Source: Bacteroidota bacterium (GTDB taxonomy: Bacteria > Bacteroidota > Bacteroidia > Chitinophagales > Saprospiraceae). Taken from it: 40,676 nucleotides of DNA. The DNA lies in contig JAKQLF010000373.1 of the NCBI GenBank assembly GCA_029567325.1, positions 1 through 40,676 on the forward strand, read 5' to 3'. A program made the translations under genes and the position numbers. The notes under the pieces were generated by a model that saw nothing but the letters and a program-made list of their open reading frames with translations, was not told the origin of the DNA and did not search any database. Shown here one piece after another: positions 18,365-28,364 of the stretch (position 1 is the first letter of the stretch; the number at the start of each line of letters is the position of its first letter).

Positions 18365-19315
18365 CTAAGTAAATAGTTTTCTAAATAACCTATCAGTCAA
18401 TAAACCTTTAGAAGCTTTTTCATAATCATCTTTACTGCATGGCACCATTCGGTCAGACTGATCTACTCTTACCCACCATTTACCATCACCGGTACTGAAT
18501 CCAAACACTAGACTTTCTTCAATATCTTTTACAGACAAGACAAATTCTTGAAACCCAGACAGGGATATATCATTTCTGAAAGTGCGGCTTTCAATGCCTT
18601 CCAGGAAATACCATAAGGCAATGGCCGTACTCACAAAACATTCAGGAGCGACATCAGCGTGCAGAGAACGATCAATGCTCAAATAGTTAATTTGATAAGA
18701 CGAACCAGCATATCTAAAAATTTGACAAATTTCTTCAACACTAAGCCCTGTTGGTAATATGTTAGCAATTCCGGGCCATTCTGCATGTCGTCCGCTCGAA
18801 GGTTCAAAATGCACGTATTCAATCGTCCTCATGATGGGCTCTAAATCAACATGATTATTCTTGATGAGACCAAGGGAACAAGAACCCAGAGAGTTGGTAT
18901 CCACGGTATGTAAAACTGCTTTACCTATTTGATGTCTTTGAAACCCAATAAAATCAGTATCGGGCATGGCTTTTAGAAATGATTGGTCGACGGTGTTGGA
19001 AATAACTTTAACATCTGGTCCATTTTCTTGTGAAATAGATTGAATTTGATCAAAAAAACCATTTAAATCCTGTTCTAAATGAACAATTATATAACCTTGT
19101 CGTATATATTCAGATAGTTCTTTTGATGAACAATCAAGGGCATAAAAGTATACTTGATGGGTAAAATGTGGAGCAAATCGGGATAGGTTATTTATAATCT
19201 TATCTAAGATATTTTTTGATCTAGCAACAAATAATATCTTGATTAATTCATCATTTTGAGTGTTATTGGAATGTTCCCAAAAGATTAAATTATTTATTTT
19301 TTCGTCAAACAACAT
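18365..19315 (-). CDS. Arginase/formiminoglutamase-superfamily protein lacking metal ligands (probable pseudoenzyme)
   Basis: The 316-residue C-terminal half resembles the Bacteroidota arginase-family (formimidoylglutamase-like) proteins. Seen here are LPTGLSVEEICQIFRYAGSS, IALWYFLEGIESR, GKWWVRV and MVPCSKDDYEKA, which recall the family's NGFxGEEACQIxRYAG, WYFIEG, RWWMEV and LVPCSxEDY. The family's binuclear Mn sites (a GGxH/GGSxD loop, a D-x-(H/R)-x-D strand and SFDxxA) are not visible; the corresponding stretch reads HFEPSSGRHAEWPG. The N-terminal third is short and divergent. Catalysis is therefore doubtful. It may be a structural or regulatory paralogue. It is monocistronic and converges on murF, with a -7 element upstream. 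The family assignment rests on recalled motifs, not on a search. Confidence 0.6.
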   Translation of the reverse strand: MLFDEKINNLIFWEHSNNTQNDELIKILFVARSKNILDKIINNLSRFAPHFTHQVYFYALDCSSKELSEYIRQGYIIVHLEQDLNGFFDQIQSISQENGPDVKVISNTVDQSFLKAMPDTDFIGFQRHQIGKAVLHTVDTNSLGSCSLGLIKNNHVDLEPIMRTIEYVHFEPSSGRHAEWPGIANILPTGLSVEEICQIFRYAGSSYQINYLSIDRSLHADVAPECFVSTAIALWYFLEGIESRTFRNDISLSGFQEFVLSVKDIEESLVFGFSTGDGKWWVRVDQSDRMVPCSKDDYEKASKGLLTDRLFRKLFT

Positions 19316-19335
19316 AAACGTGCGTATTATATATG

Positions 19336-19343
19336 CAAAATTA
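19336..19343 (-). promoter_or_regulatory. -7 promoter element of the arginase-like gene
   Basis: On the minus strand this reads TAATTTTG followed by C, a consensus -7 element 20 bp before the ATG at 19315. No clear -33 element was seen in the very AT-rich upstream region. Confidence 0.55.
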
Positions 19344-19463
19344 ATTTAATTTTTAAATTACTGATTATGTTTGATAGAAATATAAATAATTAACTTTTAT
19401 TATATATTGTTTTAGACCTCTAAAAGTGGGTTTGACGAAATACTTTATTTTTTTTAAAGATTT

Positions 19464-19496
19464 TTGATAATTTAAATTTTAGAATTGTTAAATTTG
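19464..19496 (+). promoter_or_regulatory. Promoter of the OmpA-family gene
   Basis: TTG (19464-19466, within TTTTTG) and TAAATTTG (19489-19496) are 22 nt apart and match the -33/-7 pattern. The ATG is at 19531, so the leader would be about 25-30 nt. Confidence 0.65.
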
Positions 19497-19530
19497 CTTT
19501 CTTAAATCTCAAACTTTAAATTAATTCCTT

Positions 19531-21264
19531 ATGGTTCGTAAGTTATTTACACTCTCAATTTTATTCTTAATTGGTTATTCCAGTTATGCGCAAGAACTTA
19601 TGATCAGCGACGACATGACTGTAGATCCCGACCAAAACAAAGAATGGCGCATGGGTAAGAACCCTTACAGTGCTAAGCCAAAAAATGCTTGGGAATTAGG
19701 TATTCACGCCGGTCACTTTTTCATTGATGGCGATGTTGACCCTAAACAGCCTGGTGGTTTTGGTCTTGGTCTTCACATCAGAAAAGCAATTCACTACAGT
19801 TTTTCCCTAAGAGGTGATTTGTTTTATGGACAAACTAAAGGTCTAGATCCACAAGCTTGGTCTGGTCCTGCTAGAGGCGGTGGTCTTGTATATACTGAGT
19901 TTTCAGCGTATAACAATGCTGCTTGGTTCCCTAGTTACAAAACTTCATATTTTTATGGAGCATTACAAGGTGTGCTTAACATCGGTAATATCCTTTTCCA
20001 CAAGCCAAATAACAAGTGGAACTGGTACACTGCAGTAGGTATTGGCCTTGACAACAACAACACAAAATTGGACTTGCTTAACGGTACTGCTCCTTACACC
20101 AATTTGGAAGGTAGTGTTACAGGAAACTTGAATACCAAGGCTGGTAGAAAAGAAAGAAAGGCAGATATCAAAGCGATATATGATGGAGATTATGAATCTG
20201 AAGCTCCAAAGAAAGTTGGAATCTTCAGATTGGGTGATGAAACAAACATCCACGCTGTATTTACTGGATCAATGGGTATCGCAAGAAAAATCAATAAAAA
20301 AATAAACATTGCACTTGAGCACCAAGTGATGCTAACTGACAATGATTTGTTAGATGGTATTACATTCAGAACTGCTCTTGACCAAACCAACCAAAATGAT
20401 ATAGGACACTATACAAACCTTAGATTGGGAATCAACTTGGGTAGTTCAGACAAAGTTACTGAGCCATTGTACTGGTTGAATCCATTGGATGCTGCAATGC
20501 AAGATGTAGCTGAGTTGAAGCAAAGACCAGTTTTGGACTTGACTGACTCAGATGGTGACGGTATCATTGATATGTTGGATCAAGAAAAGGATTCTCCTGC
20601 AGGAGCTATTGTAGACACTAGAGGTGTTACAATGGATTCAGATGGTGATGGTCTTGCTGATTACAAAGATAAAGAGCCGTTTTCTCCTCCAGGATTTAAT
20701 GTAGATGCTGACGGTATCGCTCAAGGAGCAAGAATGTCAGAAGCTGATGTGATTAAGTTAATGGATTCTAGAGCCGCAAAATGGTGTGAAGATTGTAAGA
20801 AAGGTATGTCAGAATGTGGAAAGTGGTTTTTACCAATGATTCACTATGATGTAAACTCTTCAAAATTGAAACCTGAGTTTTATGGCCACTTGCACCACGT
20901 TGCAAGCGTAATGAAAATGTGTCCAAACACTTGTGTAACTGTAGTAGGTCACACAGATGATAGAAGTTCAAACCAATTTAATGAAGGTTTGTCTTACAGA
21001 AGAGCACAAACTGCTATTGATTACTTAGTATCTAACTATGGAATCGACAGAAGCAGATTCAAATTGACGTATGATGGTGAAGAAATGCCTTTGATCAAAT
21101 CTTCTAGAAGAGACAAAGAGCGTTATATGAACAGAAGAGTTGAATTTAGAGTATGCAGCCCTGAAGATGCAGAAATGGGAGCTCCTGCTGGTGCAACAAG
21201 CACTACAGGATCAGGATCAAGATCTGGATCAGTTATCAGAGGTGACAAGAATTCTGGATTTTAA
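19531..21264 (+). CDS. OmpA-family outer membrane protein with thrombospondin type 3 repeats
   Basis: This 577-residue protein has a signal peptide (about 1-21, ending SSYAQ) and an N-terminal beta-barrel-like region to about residue 320. Then come Ca-binding TSP3-type repeats, DSDGDGIIDMLDQEKD and DSDGDGLADYKDKEPF (about 341-375), and a C-terminal OmpA-like domain (about 433-545: HYDVNSSKLKPEF, VVGHTDDRSSNQFNEGLSYR, NRRVEF). OmpA-like domains bind peptidoglycan and tether the outer membrane. A Cys-rich insert (WCEDCKKGMSECGKWF) lies just before it, and two further Cys lie inside the domain. The tail is Gly/Ser/Thr-rich. The gene is monocistronic between a clear promoter and a terminator. Confidence 0.88.
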   Translation: MVRKLFTLSILFLIGYSSYAQELMISDDMTVDPDQNKEWRMGKNPYSAKPKNAWELGIHAGHFFIDGDVDPKQPGGFGLGLHIRKAIHYSFSLRGDLFYGQTKGLDPQAWSGPARGGGLVYTEFSAYNNAAWFPSYKTSYFYGALQGVLNIGNILFHKPNNKWNWYTAVGIGLDNNNTKLDLLNGTAPYTNLEGSVTGNLNTKAGRKERKADIKAIYDGDYESEAPKKVGIFRLGDETNIHAVFTGSMGIARKINKKINIALEHQVMLTDNDLLDGITFRTALDQTNQNDIGHYTNLRLGINLGSSDKVTEPLYWLNPLDAAMQDVAELKQRPVLDLTDSDGDGIIDMLDQEKDSPAGAIVDTRGVTMDSDGDGLADYKDKEPFSPPGFNVDADGIAQGARMSEADVIKLMDSRAAKWCEDCKKGMSECGKWFLPMIHYDVNSSKLKPEFYGHLHHVASVMKMCPNTCVTVVGHTDDRSSNQFNEGLSYRRAQTAIDYLVSNYGIDRSRFKLTYDGEEMPLIKSSRRDKERYMNRRVEFRVCSPEDAEMGAPAGATSTTGSGSRSGSVIRGDKNSGF

Positions 21265-21289
21265 GAGAGGGATTTAAATTTATTGTTTG

Positions 21290-21326
21290 AAATGGGGACG
21301 TATTTAATATATTTCCCCATTTTTGT
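21290..21326 (+). terminator. Terminator of the OmpA-family gene
   Basis: A 9-bp stem AAATGGGGA/TCCCCATTT (21290-21298 and 21314-21322) is followed by T residues. It begins 26 bp after the stop. Confidence 0.8.
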
Positions 21327-21404
21327 TTTCAATAAGTCCCAAGTATTTAAGAACAGGATTTATTTTATTGCGTTTAAAAATAAGGATATAAAATACAAAA
21401 ATAA

Positions 21405-22694
21405 ATGGCAGAAATAATCAGAATGCCCCGATTGAGTGATACCATGGAAGAAGGGAATATTGTATCATGGCTCAAAAAAGAGGGCGAAAGTGTGAGCGTT
21501 GGAGATGTACTTGCAGAAGTAGAAACAGACAAAGCAACAATGGAGCTTGAAAGCTTTTTTGACGGCACATTATTATATATTGGGGTAAAAGAAGGAGCAG
21601 TTCCTGTTGATGGTATTATTGCCATCATAGGATCAAAAGATGAAGATTACAAAAAAGTGCTTGCAGAGGCAGGTGGGGCTGTATCAAAAGTTGCTCCAGC
21701 TGAATCCAAGGAAGAACCAAAGGCTGTTGAATCAGAAGTTAAAGAAACCAAACAAGACGCTAAGCCAGCACCAGCAGCAGTTGTTGTAGAAGAGACAGTA
21801 GACGCACCACAAGGTGACGATCGTACTAAAGCTTCTCCACTGGCGAAATCAATTGCAAAAGAAGCAGGTGTAAGTATTTCAAATATTCCAGGGTCAGGAG
21901 ATAATGGAAGGATAACCAAAAAGGATGTTGAGTCTTTTATTAAGAATCCACCAGTGCAAAGTGCTCCTGCGGCAAGTTCAAAACCAAGTACGCCAATTAC
22001 TGCTCCTGCCAAAGTTAATTATGGTGATATGCCAGTAACGCAAATGCGAAAAGTAATTGCAAAAAGGTTGGCTGAAAGTAAATTTGGTGCTCCACATTTT
22101 TATTTGACAATGGAGATCAATATGGATCAAGCTATTGAAGCAAGAAAAGCTATCAATGAAGATCCAACAGTAAAAATATCTTTCAACGATTTTGTGGTAA
22201 AAGCTTGTGCAGCAGCCTTGCGCAAACATCCAATGATTAATTCATCTTGGATGGGTGATAAGATTGTGGTTCACGAAGATATAAATATAGGTGTTGCTGT
22301 AGCCGTGGCTGACGGATTGTTGGTTCCAGTCATTATGAATGCTGATAGAAAATCTTTTTCATACATCAACAGCGAAGTGAAAACTTTGGCTGGAAAAGCT
22401 AAAGAAAAGAAACTTCAGCCTCAGGAAATGCAAGGAAATACGTTTACAATTTCCAATTTGGGAATGTTTGATATAGATGAATTTACAGCCATAATCAATC
22501 CACCAGATGCTTGTATATTGGCAGTTGGTTCTATTGTTGAAAAACCAATTGTTAAAAATGGTCAAATAGTCGTAGGTAACGTAATGAAAGTGACTCTTTC
22601 ATGTGATCACCGAGTTGTAGATGGAGCAACCGGAGCACAATTCTTGCAAACGCTCAAAAGTATGCTCGAAAACCCAGTCAGGATTTTAGTTTAA
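21405..22694 (+). CDS. Dihydrolipoamide acyltransferase (E2), probably of pyruvate dehydrogenase
   Basis: This 429-residue E2 subunit transfers the acyl group from lipoyl-Lys to CoA. Domains in order: one lipoyl domain (residues 1-80) with the lipoylated Lys43 in ETDKATM; a flexible Glu/Pro/Ala/Val-rich linker; a peripheral-subunit-binding domain (about 140-180) including SPLAKSIAKEAG and GRITKKDV; an Ala/Pro linker; and the CAT catalytic domain ending in SCDHRVVDGATGAQF with His402 and Asp406. Many Bacteroidota PDH E2 proteins have two lipoyl domains; this one has one. No E1 or E3 gene is adjacent, so the complex is encoded elsewhere in part. Pyruvate is the likely substrate but a branched-chain or 2-oxoglutarate E2 cannot be excluded. 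A strong terminator follows. Confidence 0.9.
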   Translation: MAEIIRMPRLSDTMEEGNIVSWLKKEGESVSVGDVLAEVETDKATMELESFFDGTLLYIGVKEGAVPVDGIIAIIGSKDEDYKKVLAEAGGAVSKVAPAESKEEPKAVESEVKETKQDAKPAPAAVVVEETVDAPQGDDRTKASPLAKSIAKEAGVSISNIPGSGDNGRITKKDVESFIKNPPVQSAPAASSKPSTPITAPAKVNYGDMPVTQMRKVIAKRLAESKFGAPHFYLTMEINMDQAIEARKAINEDPTVKISFNDFVVKACAAALRKHPMINSSWMGDKIVVHEDINIGVAVAVADGLLVPVIMNADRKSFSYINSEVKTLAGKAKEKKLQPQEMQGNTFTISNLGMFDIDEFTAIINPPDACILAVGSIVEKPIVKNGQIVVGNVMKVTLSCDHRVVDGATGAQFLQTLKSMLENPVRILV

Positions 22695-22711
22695 AATACA
22701 TCATAGACAAT

Positions 22712-22751
22712 AAAAAAGCCATTTCAATGATCTATTGGAATGGCTTTTTTT
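22712..22751. terminator. Terminator between the E2 gene and the XRE regulator (bidirectional)
   Basis: A 17-bp stem with one wobble (22712-22728 with 22734-22750, loop GATCT) is bounded by AAAAAA and TTTTTT. It lies between convergent genes and can serve both strands. Confidence 0.88.
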
Positions 22752-22772
22752 GTAAGGCGATAAAAGGTAAAA

Positions 22773-23120
22773 TTAAAGGCTTTGCTCAAAAAGCTTGATG
22801 TCCAAATTAAAATGTTTGGCCAGTTTTTTACCTAGTTTTTTGCTGATTAACACATTCCCTTTCAGAATTCTGTTGATCAATGGCTGTGAAACATCTAGTG
22901 CTTCGGCCAATCCAGATTGTGTCAGTTTACTTTTCTCTAGTAAAATAGAAAGTAAACTAGAATGGCTAATCTGATTTGGGGTGATGTTCATGGAAGATTC
23001 ATATTCCTGAATCCTGTTTTCCAAATTCATCAATTCTTTTGGATTGACTTCACCCAAGGTGTGAAGCAGGATTTCATACTCTACAAAATCCTTCTGGTAA
23101 TCTGTCGAACTCTTAATCAT
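22773..23120 (-). CDS. XRE/HigA-like helix-turn-helix protein (orphan antitoxin-type regulator)
   Basis: This 115-residue protein has an N-terminal helical part (residues 1-50, with ENRIQEYESSM) and a C-terminal Cro/C1 HTH (about 58-100): LLEKSKLTQSGLAEALDVSQ, then LINRILKGNVLISKKLGKKLAKHF. The arrangement matches HigA-type antitoxins of Bacteroidota that pair with a RelE/HigB-like toxin. No toxin gene is next to it: the downstream neighbour is the E2 gene (convergent) and the upstream neighbour is an ABC-F ATPase. It may be a solitary regulator or a retained antitoxin. A perfect inverted repeat covers its start codon, which suggests autoregulation. Confidence 0.75.
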   Translation of the reverse strand: MIKSSTDYQKDFVEYEILLHTLGEVNPKELMNLENRIQEYESSMNITPNQISHSSLLSILLEKSKLTQSGLAEALDVSQPLINRILKGNVLISKKLGKKLAKHFNLDIKLFEQSL

Positions 23121-23133
23121 TTCATTTGATTAA
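23113..23133. promoter_or_regulatory. Inverted repeat over the start codon of the XRE gene (candidate operator)
   Basis: Perfect 7-bp arms TTAATCA (23113-23119) and TGATTAA (23127-23133) have a 7-nt spacer. The start codon of the XRE gene (23118-23120) lies across the left arm. Size and symmetry suit a Cro/C1-type dimer. A second inverted repeat, GGTTTA/TAAACC with an 8-nt spacer, lies upstream at 23157-23176. Confidence 0.5.
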
Positions 23134-23254
23134 ACTGCATAAAATAAAAATCACTCGGTTTAGTTAGGGATAAACCAATTGATTGAAATAAATAAATAAA
23201 AAATTACGAAATCGATCCTACTGTAAAATCGACATCATAATCTACTGGGTACTA

Positions 23255-24886
<1,632 letters not shown>

Positions 24887-24906
24887 TTACCTTTACATTA
24901 AGCTGG

Positions 24907-24940
24907 CAAAGGTAAATATTACAGCATAATAAAAATCAAA
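24907..24940 (-). promoter_or_regulatory. Promoter of the YbiT-like gene
   Basis: On the minus strand, TTTG (24940-24937) and TACCTTTG (24914-24907) are 22 nt apart. The ATG is at 24883. The -7 element is also part of an 8-bp inverted repeat (TTACCTTT 24887-24894 with AAAGGTAA 24908-24915) whose other arm is in the short leader. Confidence 0.7.
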
Positions 24941-25022
24941 CTTTTAGTTAAAAATTGCTTATAACTAAATATGAATGAATAATATTTGGTTGTAAGAAGC
25001 ATTTGAAAGAATGAGCACAAAA

Positions 25023-27260
25023 TTATTTTGAAATACCTGCCAGATCTAAAATAAAAGCATATTCCATAGCAGTTTCTTTATATCTTTCAAACCTACCAGA
25101 TGCACCACCATGGCCTACTTCCATGTTGCAATAAAGCAAAAGAGGATTATTATTGGTTTTATATTCCCTTAATTTTGCCACATATTTTGCTGGTTCCCAG
25201 TATTGTACTTGACTATCGTGATAGCCTGTAGTCACAAATAGGGCAGGGTAGTCCTTTTTCTCAATGTTATCGTACGGAGAATACGACTTCATATAGTCAT
25301 AATATTCTTTCTGTTTGGGATTTCCCCATTCGTCAAATTCGCCAGTGGTCAAAGGAATACTTTCGTCCAACATGGTAGTAACAACATCAACAAATGGTAC
25401 AGCAACAATGACACCTTTCCATAAGTCAGGTCTTAAATTTACAACCGCACCGGTGAGCAATCCTCCAGCACTACCTCCCATGGCAAACAAGCCATTTTTA
25501 CTGGTATATTTATTATTGACTAAGAAATCTCCACAATCTATGAAATCATAAAAAGTATTTTTCTTTTTGAGCAGTTTTCCATCGTAATACCATGGCCTAC
25601 CAAGGTCCTCTCCACCACGTATGTGGGCAATAGCAAACGCGAATCCTCTATCTAAAAGTGATAAGTTTTCAGAGTTGAAGGATGGATCCGTGCTATATCC
25701 ATAGGATCCGTATCCATATAAAAGAACGGGTTGACTGCCATCCTTTTTAAAGCCTTTTTTATAAACAATGGACAAAGGAACTTCTTTGCCATCTCGTGCT
25801 TTCACATACAATCTCTCTGATTGATAATTATTTTTGTCGAAACCTCCTAATACTTCTTCCTGCTTTTTCATCTCCAACTTTTTGGTAGACATGTTGTAGT
25901 CATAAGTTGTTGACGGTGTTGTCATTGAGGTAAATTCTATTCTCAAAGTTTCTGAGGAAGCCTCAGGATTTACTGATGCATAAGCTGTGAAAGCCTCTTC
26001 ACCAAAATTCACATAATGTGGTTCACCTCCAGCCCAAGGTTGAACTTTGAGTTGTGTGATTCCTTTTACTCTTTCACTGACGACCATATATTTGTCAAAT
26101 AACTCAATACCTTCCACTAGAATTTCAGGGTCTTGTTTACCAAAATCCTTCCAGTTCACCATAGCTGTGGCACCTTCCTCGGCTGTCATGACTTTGAAGT
26201 TTTGAGCACCATCCTTATTTGTTCTGATAAACCATTTGCCATTGATGTGATTGATGCTATATTCCAAATCTCTAACCCTTGGTTGGAAAACAGTGAATTT
26301 TTCTGTTGGCTTATCTGCATCAACATACAGATATTCATTGGAAACAGTAGTGCTAGAGCCAATGATGATGTATTTTTTGGACTTACTTTTGAATACAAAA
26401 GTGCTAAAGGTTTCATCTTTTTCATGAAAGACTTCTACATCTTTGGCCACACTGGTACCCAATTCGTGTCTGAAAATTTTGTAAGATCTTAAAGCAGCAT
26501 CTTTCTGAGTATAAAAAACTGTTTTGTTGTCATTGGCCCACACGATGCCGCCTGTTGTGTTGGGAATGACGTCAGTCAAATATTTTCCAGTACTGAGATC
26601 AATAAACTTGATGTTGTATTTTCTTCTACTGAGTGTGTCTTCTCCGTAAGCCAAAATTTGATTATTTGGACTGATATTTCTACCTGCGGTAGCATAGTAG
26701 GAATGACCTTTTGCCAATGCATTTTCATCTAGCAATAATTCATCAGCTGCATCAAGCGAGCCCTTTTTTCTGCTGCGAATCGCGTATTCTTTACCTTCCT
26801 CAAACTTGGTGACATACCAATATCCATTCAAAAAGTAAGGTACTGATGAATCATCTTGTTTTATCCTTGCGACTATTTCTTTGTAAAGTGATTCTTCCAA
26901 AGGTTTCAAACCAGCCATTACTTTTTCCCTATAAGCATTTTCGGCATTTAAGTAATCGAGTACTTCTTGGGTTTGACTGTCAGGAACAGCAGCCATTTTT
27001 TGTTCGTCAGACAATTTCATCCAGTAGTAATTGTCTACTCTCACGTCGCCATGAGCTTCCAATTCAAAAGGTACTATTTTAGGGCTAGGAGGAGTGAGTT
27101 CCATTTGAGACATCATAACATTGATTGCATCTTTCGTTTCAGAGTTTTCGTTCTTTGCTGGTTGATTACAACTTGCAAGGAAAGCAGCAATTGAAAATAA
27201 AAAAATAAACTTTTTGGTAGTTGTGTGGGAATTTACTTTGTCAAGGCATTGGTGTATCAT
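25023..27260 (-). CDS. S9A prolyl oligopeptidase / oligopeptidase B-like lipoprotein
   Basis: This serine peptidase of family S9 has 745 residues from ATG 27260 (a longer reading starts at ATG 27287). The chosen start gives a lipoprotein signal, KKFIFLFSIAAFLASC, so it is probably periplasmic or membrane-anchored, unlike cytoplasmic PtrB. A beta-propeller domain fills residues about 90-460. The alpha/beta-hydrolase part includes LYGYGSYGYS, AHIRGGEDLGRPWY and the nucleophile motif MGGSAGG (Ser597 from this start, coded at 25470-25472). The acid region is YHDSQVQYWEP and the His is in MEVGHGGASGR. Such enzymes cut short peptides after basic or Pro residues. It overlaps the 3' end of the small membrane-protein gene by 20 bp, implying translational coupling with the sigma-factor operon. 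Confidence 0.92.
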   Translation of the reverse strand: MIHQCLDKVNSHTTTKKFIFLFSIAAFLASCNQPAKNENSETKDAINVMMSQMELTPPSPKIVPFELEAHGDVRVDNYYWMKLSDEQKMAAVPDSQTQEVLDYLNAENAYREKVMAGLKPLEESLYKEIVARIKQDDSSVPYFLNGYWYVTKFEEGKEYAIRSRKKGSLDAADELLLDENALAKGHSYYATAGRNISPNNQILAYGEDTLSRRKYNIKFIDLSTGKYLTDVIPNTTGGIVWANDNKTVFYTQKDAALRSYKIFRHELGTSVAKDVEVFHEKDETFSTFVFKSKSKKYIIIGSSTTVSNEYLYVDADKPTEKFTVFQPRVRDLEYSINHINGKWFIRTNKDGAQNFKVMTAEEGATAMVNWKDFGKQDPEILVEGIELFDKYMVVSERVKGITQLKVQPWAGGEPHYVNFGEEAFTAYASVNPEASSETLRIEFTSMTTPSTTYDYNMSTKKLEMKKQEEVLGGFDKNNYQSERLYVKARDGKEVPLSIVYKKGFKKDGSQPVLLYGYGSYGYSTDPSFNSENLSLLDRGFAFAIAHIRGGEDLGRPWYYDGKLLKKKNTFYDFIDCGDFLVNNKYTSKNGLFAMGGSAGGLLTGAVVNLRPDLWKGVIVAVPFVDVVTTMLDESIPLTTGEFDEWGNPKQKEYYDYMKSYSPYDNIEKKDYPALFVTTGYHDSQVQYWEPAKYVAKLREYKTNNNPLLLYCNMEVGHGGASGRFERYKETAMEYAFILDLAGISK

Positions 27261-27498
27261 CTGTCTCCGTATTTTGTCTAAACTCATATTTAACTTCGGA
27301 AGACTTAGTGCTTTGAGTTTGCTGGATATAGGCTACAAATGACAAAATTGTCAAAACGAAAAAGATTGTTGTAAACCAAATGACAATAATTCTTCTCTTA
27401 CGCTCCCTGTCCAAAGCAGCTTCAACTCCACTCCAAACTTTATCAGAATAGCTAGATTCGTATTGGTGGATGTCGTTATTGAGCAATATGTCTTTCAT
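27241..27498 (-). CDS. Small single-span membrane protein downstream of an ECF sigma gene
   Basis: The protein has 85 residues from ATG 27498 (a TTG at 27507 would add three). It has a hydrophilic, acidic N-terminal half with a basic patch RERKRR, then one transmembrane segment (about residues 37-57: IIVIWFTTIFFVLTILSFVA), then a polar tail of about 25 residues. No family was recognised. Its place between an ECF sigma factor and an exported peptidase, and its predicted topology with a cytosolic N terminus, would fit a minimal anti-sigma or membrane anchor. This is inference; there is no zinc-binding anti-sigma motif. Confidence 0.65.
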   Translation of the reverse strand: MKDILLNNDIHQYESSYSDKVWSGVEAALDRERKRRIIVIWFTTIFFVLTILSFVAYIQQTQSTKSSEVKYEFRQNTETDDTPMP

Positions 27499-27564
27499 TT
27501 TTTCCAAATTCTATGATAAATGTAACACCTGTAATTTAAAATCAGTTTATTTATAAACAAAGAA

Positions 27565-28143
27565 TTAAATATTTTTTAAAACTTTATTTGATGCTTCAAT
27601 CTTTTTTTGAAGCATTTTTCTTGCTTTCAATAGTTGGCTTCTGGAAGTAACCTCTTCTATGTGCATCAACTCAGCGATTTCTTTGTGTGAGTATCCTTCC
27701 ATAATGGCAAGATTAAAAACCGTTTTATAGCCAAATGGCAACTCATTGACCAGTGAAATAATTTCTTCTGAAGAAATTTTATCGAGTATCAATGGTTCCA
27801 TCACTGCATCATGAATAGATTCTTCCAAATGATCATCATGATGAAAATTTTTAGAACTGAGAGACTTTAAGATGGAATGAACGAAAAGTTTTCTTACCCA
27901 ACCATCAAAAGAACCTTCATTTCTGAAACTTGTCAAATTTTTAAACAATCTGATGAATCCTTCCTGCAATAAGTCCTCAGCTTCATAATCAAATTGAGCG
28001 TACCTTCTGCAAAGGGTCATCATCTTCCCCGCATATAATTTAAACAACTCCTCTTGAGCTATCCTTTCGTCTTTTCTACAACGTTCGATCAGTTCTATGA
28101 TGCGACTATTGTCAAAAGCACCTGCAGAATATGCTTTCTCCAT
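27565..28143 (-). CDS. ECF-type RNA polymerase sigma factor
   Basis: The protein has 192 residues from ATG 28143 (a TTG at 28173 would give 202). Region 2: AQEELFKLYAGKMMTLCRRY, then DYEAEDLLQEGFIRLFKNL and FDGWVRKLFVHSILKSL. Region 4: ISLVNELPFGYKTVFNLAIM, then GYSHKEIAELMHIEEVTSRS, a typical -35-binding HTH with LLKARKMLQKKI at the end. It is probably the first gene of an operon with the small membrane protein (66 bp gap) and the S9 oligopeptidase. A TGTATTTG on the minus strand (28205-28198), one mismatch from TAnnTTTG, may be its promoter. ECF genes of this type often regulate their own operon. Confidence 0.9.
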   Translation of the reverse strand: MEKAYSAGAFDNSRIIELIERCRKDERIAQEELFKLYAGKMMTLCRRYAQFDYEAEDLLQEGFIRLFKNLTSFRNEGSFDGWVRKLFVHSILKSLSSKNFHHDDHLEESIHDAVMEPLILDKISSEEIISLVNELPFGYKTVFNLAIMEGYSHKEIAELMHIEEVTSRSQLLKARKMLQKKIEASNKVLKNI

Positions 28144-28364
28144 TCTTATGTAACCTTCAGCAATATTATTCAAAAACTGGTGACACGATTAAAACGCCAA
28201 ATACAGCAGGGATATTTTTTAATAGTATCTTGATGCTCGGGGTATTGTCTAATTTGCAATTCTACATGAATGGTCTAAGGCAATTTATATGCCAAAAAGG
28301 TAAATTATTCTTGAATCTGCCGAAAAAGCCATTTCATTAACTTTTCCTTGAGGATAGCCATAGC

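Noticed and set aside
22773-23120. Complete HigBA toxin-antitoxin module
   Set aside because: Only the HigA-like gene is present; the flanks are the E2 gene and an ABC-F gene, with no toxin-sized ORF next to it.
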